This document shows, piece by piece, positions 60,895-64,000 of a stretch of 64,000 nucleotides of DNA (positions are counted from its first letter, which is position 1; each line of letters opens with the position of its first letter). The position numbers and the translations under genes were made by a program. The notes under the pieces are model-generated. The model was not told where the DNA came from, did no database searches, and worked only from the letters and a program-made list of their open reading frames with translations. This DNA is from Flagellimonas aquimarina. Its GTDB lineage: Bacteria > Bacteroidota > Bacteroidia > Flavobacteriales > Flavobacteriaceae. The stretch spans positions 1,240,001 to 1,304,000 of the forward strand of contig NZ_QGEG01000001.1 of the NCBI RefSeq assembly GCF_003149745.1, read 5' to 3'.

Positions 60895-61425
60895 CTACCA
60901 ATTACCTAAAGAGGCATTAAAGATATCTTGTGTAATACGTTCAAAAATCTCTTCGTGTGCAGCGCTCTGAACAGAATTTAAAGCGGCAGCGGCATCAAAA
61001 TCGAAAAAGAAAGAAAAACGACGTTCAAAATCTGCATCTTCCTTTGTTTTGTTAAAGAACCTTACGTTTACGCTCATGGTAAGTCTGTTCTGTGCAGTTA
61101 ATTGATCTGAGGTTGCTGTCATGGGGGTAACTCTGTACTCCACAATTTCTCCTTCGTAAAGCAAATCTCCGTTACTGCCTGTAAGAGACAAGCTGGTAAG
61201 ATTATTGATCAAGTCCTGAAGCGCCAAAGTAAAATCTCTATCCAGTCCAGGTTCAATAGTGGAACTGGGACTTTGATCGGCATAATTCTGGAAGAAATTT
61301 ACTTGAAAACTCTGTGCTGTGCCTATATCTGCACCAGAAAAGTTGTAGGCTCCACAACCATAAAAGCTCAAGGCCAATGCAAAGAGTCCAACTTTTAGAC
61401 TGTTTTTACTTACCAATATTTTCAT
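60895..61425 (-). CDS. lptE: LPS-assembly lipoprotein LptE
   Basis: About 176 residues from the ATG at 61425 (MKILVSKNS), which gives a normal lipoprotein signal (YGC, Cys24); a start 15 bases earlier is possible. The mature part fits Bacteroidota LptE: YNFSGADIGTAQSFQVNFFQN, a helix-strand unit around FTLALQDLINNLTSLSL and the GEIVEYRVTPM strand. LptE plugs the LptD barrel and assists lipopolysaccharide insertion into the outer membrane. It lies 18 bp after the sigma-54 regulator gene. Confidence 0.87.
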   Translation of the reverse strand: MKILVSKNSLKVGLFALALSFYGCGAYNFSGADIGTAQSFQVNFFQNYADQSPSSTIEPGLDRDFTLALQDLINNLTSLSLTGSNGDLLYEGEIVEYRVTPMTATSDQLTAQNRLTMSVNVRFFNKTKEDADFERRFSFFFDFDAAAALNSVQSAAHEEIFERITQDIFNASLGNW

Positions 61426-61443
61426 ATAGTTCAATCCCATAAT

Positions 61444-62715
61444 CTACAAATCGTACTGCTTAATTTTTCTGTATAATGTTCGTTCTGAAATTCCTAGTTC
61501 TGAAGCAGCAGCTTTTCGTTTGCCACGATTGCGTTCCAGGGATTTTTTAATCAGCTCAATTTCCTTTTCCTGTAAAGATAGAGTTTCTTCTTCTTGAATC
61601 TCTTCCGCAAAATGATAACGATCTTCCTGTGTTTGAGCAGCTGTTGCGGTTGTTTCAACAACGGGTTCTGGTAAATGCAAAACTTCAGCTACGTTGTCTT
61701 GTGGTTGTTGAATTGCCTCTTCCTCATTTCCATAGATTTTACGGATCAAGGTCTCATTCTCCTCTTGTACTTTTTCGGAGTCATTATTTTTTAATAACTC
61801 CAAAGTGAGTTTTTTTAAATCATTAAGATCTCCCTTCATATCAAACAAAACTTTGTAAAGAATTTCCCGTTCATTGCTGAAATCGCTTTCCTTTTTTGTC
61901 TGGCCTATGACCGCGGGTAAATTGGTATTGCTGGAACTGGGTAAATAAGCATTTAACGTTACAGCTGAGATTGTCCTGTTTTTTTCCAACACAGAAACTT
62001 GCTCCGCAATATTTCGCAATTGTCTAATGTTTCCGGGCCATCTGTATTTTACAAGTAATTGAATTGCTTGTTCTTCTAACCTAATTGTTGGCATTTTGTA
62101 CTTCTGACCAAAATCAGAAGCAAATTTCCTAAAAAGCAAATGAATGTCTTCCCGGCGTTCTCTCAGTGGAGGAATGTTGATTTCTACAGTGCTTAATCTG
62201 TAATACAAATCTTCTCTGAACTTTTCTTTTTCAATTGCTTCAAACATGCTGATGTTGGTAGCTGCAACAATCCTGACATCTGTTTTTTGTACTTGTGAAG
62301 AGCCAACTTTTAAGAATTCCCCGTTTTCCAAAACTCTAAGTAACCTCACTTGGGTGGTCAATGGTAGTTCTCCTACTTCATCTAAAAAAATAGTACCACC
62401 ATCCGCTACCTCAAAATATCCCCTACGGGTTTGCGTAGCACCGGTAAATGCCCCTTTTTCATGCCCAAAAAGTTCACTGTCAATAGTTCCTTCTGGAATA
62501 GCACCACAGTTTACGGCAATATATTTGGCATGTTTACGGTGAGAAAGGGAATGTATGATTTTAGGAATAGCCTCTTTGCCTACACCACTTTCTCCGGTTA
62601 CCAAAACCGAAATATCTGTAGGCGCTACTTGTATAGCTTTTTCTATTGCACGATTTAGCTTAATATCGTTGCCAATAAGCTCAAAACGTTGTTTTATGGA
62701 TTGAACACCTTCCAT
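61444..62715 (-). CDS. Sigma-54-dependent transcriptional regulator without receiver domain
   Basis: A 423-residue protein with an AAA+ sigma-54 activator domain directly at the N-terminus: Walker A GESGVGKE (41-48), GAFTGA (88-93, the sigma-54 contact loop), Walker B IFLDEVGE (109-116) and R-finger region PLRERREDI. A low-complexity Glu/Gln-rich linker (about 270-375) leads to a Fis-type HTH at the end (about 380-423, KRKAAASELGISERTLYRKIKQYDL region). With no N-terminal sensor or receiver, its activity must be set by level or by a partner. It sits 3 bp after miaB and before lptE. Confidence 0.93.
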   Translation of the reverse strand: MEGVQSIKQRFELIGNDIKLNRAIEKAIQVAPTDISVLVTGESGVGKEAIPKIIHSLSHRKHAKYIAVNCGAIPEGTIDSELFGHEKGAFTGATQTRRGYFEVADGGTIFLDEVGELPLTTQVRLLRVLENGEFLKVGSSQVQKTDVRIVAATNISMFEAIEKEKFREDLYYRLSTVEINIPPLRERREDIHLLFRKFASDFGQKYKMPTIRLEEQAIQLLVKYRWPGNIRQLRNIAEQVSVLEKNRTISAVTLNAYLPSSSNTNLPAVIGQTKKESDFSNEREILYKVLFDMKGDLNDLKKLTLELLKNNDSEKVQEENETLIRKIYGNEEEAIQQPQDNVAEVLHLPEPVVETTATAAQTQEDRYHFAEEIQEEETLSLQEKEIELIKKSLERNRGKRKAAASELGISERTLYRKIKQYDL

Positions 62716-62718
62716 ACT

Positions 62719-63999
62719 TTAATTATTCTTTGAATACCCAACAGCTTCACCAATAAGTGTAGCGGAGGTGCATTCATTTATTTTTACGTGAACAAAATCG
62801 CCCACTTTATAATTTTCCTTTGGAAAAACCACAACTGTATTTTGCGAATTCCGCCCCATCCAATGGGCATCAGATTTTTTTGAGACCCCTTCGATCAGAA
62901 CTTCTTCAGTTTTGCCCATATGCTGTTGGGTTCTAAAGAAGCTGTGTTTTCGTTGAATTTCTATTATTTCCTGTAGACGCCTTTTCTTTGTTTGCTCAGG
63001 AATATCATCGTCTAACTTTCTTGCAGCCATGGTGCCTGGTCTTTCGGAATAAGCGAACATAAACCCGTAATCGTATTTTACATATTCCATTAAGCTTAGA
63101 GTATCTTGATGGTCCTCTTCTGTTTCAGTTGGAAAACCAGCAATCATATCTTGGCTTATTGCACAATCTGGAATAATTTTTCGAATGTTATCAATCAATT
63201 TAAAATATTCTTCTCTTGTGTGCAGGCGGTTCATGGCCTTTAAAATACGATTACTGCCGCTTTGTACAGGTAAATGGATATAATCGCAAATGTTCTCATA
63301 TTTTGCCATGGATTCAATAACATCCAAGGTCATATCCTGTGGATTGGAGGTGGAAAAACGAATCCTCATTTTTGGTTGGGCTCTAGCTACCAGTTCCAAA
63401 AGGTTGGCAAAATTTACTGAGACCGCCTTTTGCATTTCTGAAGCTTTTTCAAAATCTTTTTTCAGCCCTCCCCCATACCAAAGGTAACTGTCCACATTTT
63501 GCCCTAATAGCGTAACTTCTTTGAAGCCTCTTTCCCAGAGATCATTCACTTCTTCTAAAATAGATTTAGGATCACGGCTTCGTTCGCGTCCACGGGTAAA
63601 GGGAACCACACAAAAGGTGCACATATTATCGCAACCACGGGTAATGGAAACAAAAGCGGTAACGCCATTGGAGTTTAAACGAACAGGAGCAACGTCACCA
63701 TAGGTTTCATCTTTTGAAAGAATAACGTTTACGGCGTTTCTTCCCTCATTAATTTCTTGGATGAGGTTGGGCAGATCCTTATAGGCGTCTGGCCCTACTA
63801 CCATGTCTACAATCTTTTCCTCTTCAAGGAATTTACTCTTTAAACGTTCCGCCATGCAGCCAAGCACGCCGACTTTCATTCCGGGGTTTGTCTTTTTTAC
63901 TGCATTGAACTTTTCTAAACGTTTTCTTATGGTCAATTCAGCTTTCTCCCTAATAGAACAGGTGTTAACCAAAACCAAATCTGCTTCCTCTAATTTTTG
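62719..63999 (-). CDS. miaB: tRNA-2-methylthio-N6-dimethylallyladenosine synthase MiaB (5' truncated by window edge)
   Basis: At least 427 residues; the frame is open to the right edge, so the start and the first part of the UPF0004 domain are missing. [10 protein letters not shown], a Cys of the first iron-sulfur cluster, and [10 protein letters not shown] are visible, then the radical [20 protein letters not shown] (CxxxCxxC) and the C-terminal TRAM domain. It adds the methylthio group to A37 of tRNAs that read UNN codons. It begins the transcript with the sigma-54 regulator, lptE and secG genes. Confidence 0.95.
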   Translation of the reverse strand, partial: QKLEEADLVLVNTCSIREKAELTIRKRLEKFNAVKKTNPGMKVGVLGCMAERLKSKFLEEEKIVDMVVGPDAYKDLPNLIQEINEGRNAVNVILSKDETYGDVAPVRLNSNGVTAFVSITRGCDNMCTFCVVPFTRGRERSRDPKSILEEVNDLWERGFKEVTLLGQNVDSYLWYGGGLKKDFEKASEMQKAVSVNFANLLELVARAQPKMRIRFSTSNPQDMTLDVIESMAKYENICDYIHLPVQSGSNRILKAMNRLHTREEYFKLIDNIRKIIPDCAISQDMIAGFPTETEEDHQDTLSLMEYVKYDYGFMFAYSERPGTMAARKLDDDIPEQTKKRRLQEIIEIQRKHSFFRTQQHMGKTEEVLIEGVSKKSDAHWMGRNSQNTVVVFPKENYKVGDFVHVKINECTSATLIGEAVGYSKNN

Positions 64000-64000
64000 A

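Overview
The window comes from an AT-rich chromosome of the Bacteroidota, most probably a (marine) member of the family Flavobacteriaceae. Supporting signs are the Bacteroidota-type gene set (GYDIA-family GHMP kinase, HYC_CC_PP protein, GDYXXLXY/DUF2157 pair, DUF4838 glycosidase-like protein, type III pantothenate kinase), TAnnTTTG-type -7 promoter elements, few Shine-Dalgarno sites, and many lipoproteins with short LxxC signal peptides. I see no insertion sequence, prophage, CRISPR array, rRNA or origin. The genus is not resolved.

Layout. 1-4.2 kb: end of an amidase-like gene, then a minus-strand cluster of two arsenosugar-type glycosyltransferases (TIGR04283, TIGR04282), purine nucleoside phosphorylase, a DUF547 lipoprotein and an exported rhodanese; no radical SAM partner lies in the window. 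4.2-9 kb: GH32 fructanase, an atypical pyruvate-kinase-like protein and a GAPDH. 9-10.3 kb: DoxX-like protein, a small coiled protein and tRNA-Phe. 10.3-18.2 kb: envelope run coaX - beta-barrel protein - TPR protein - lptC - small membrane protein - CNNM/CorC protein - ppiD. 18.2-24.4 kb (minus): GDYXXLXY/DUF2157 pair, CPBP protease, membrane AraC regulator, and the mevalonate genes GHMP kinase and HMG-CoA reductase. 24.5-28.2 kb: DPP-IV-like peptidase and POT peptide transporter, a peptide-scavenging pair.

28.2-33 kb (minus): comEC, NlpC/P60, lpxB, small membrane protein, surE. 33.2-35.4 kb: tail-specific protease. 35.5-38.2 kb: DEAD-box helicase, small membrane protein, exported DNA/RNA nuclease. 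38.2-45.9 kb (minus): cell-shape cluster (GAF/fRMsr-like, purH, mreB, mreC, mreD, mrdA, rodA). 46-49.9 kb: metal-handling locus (HYC_CC_PP protein, TonB-dependent receptor, two HMA proteins), every product carrying a Cys pair. 49.9-57.3 kb (minus): large MG-like surface protein, then the GH18 - DUF4838 - GH29 glycosidase group. 57.5-64 kb (minus): groEL/groES and the cluster miaB - sigma-54 regulator - lptE - TPR protein - secG.

Most of the window is core cell-envelope and housekeeping content. The parts most worth a second look are the Cys-rich metal locus, the atypical pyruvate-kinase-like gene beside a GAPDH, the glycosidase trio without SusC/SusD, the arsenosugar-type cluster without its radical SAM gene, and a perfect 16-bp palindrome between the mevalonate and peptidase genes. 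All calls come from reading the sequence; no database search was run, and family names rest on recognised motifs.
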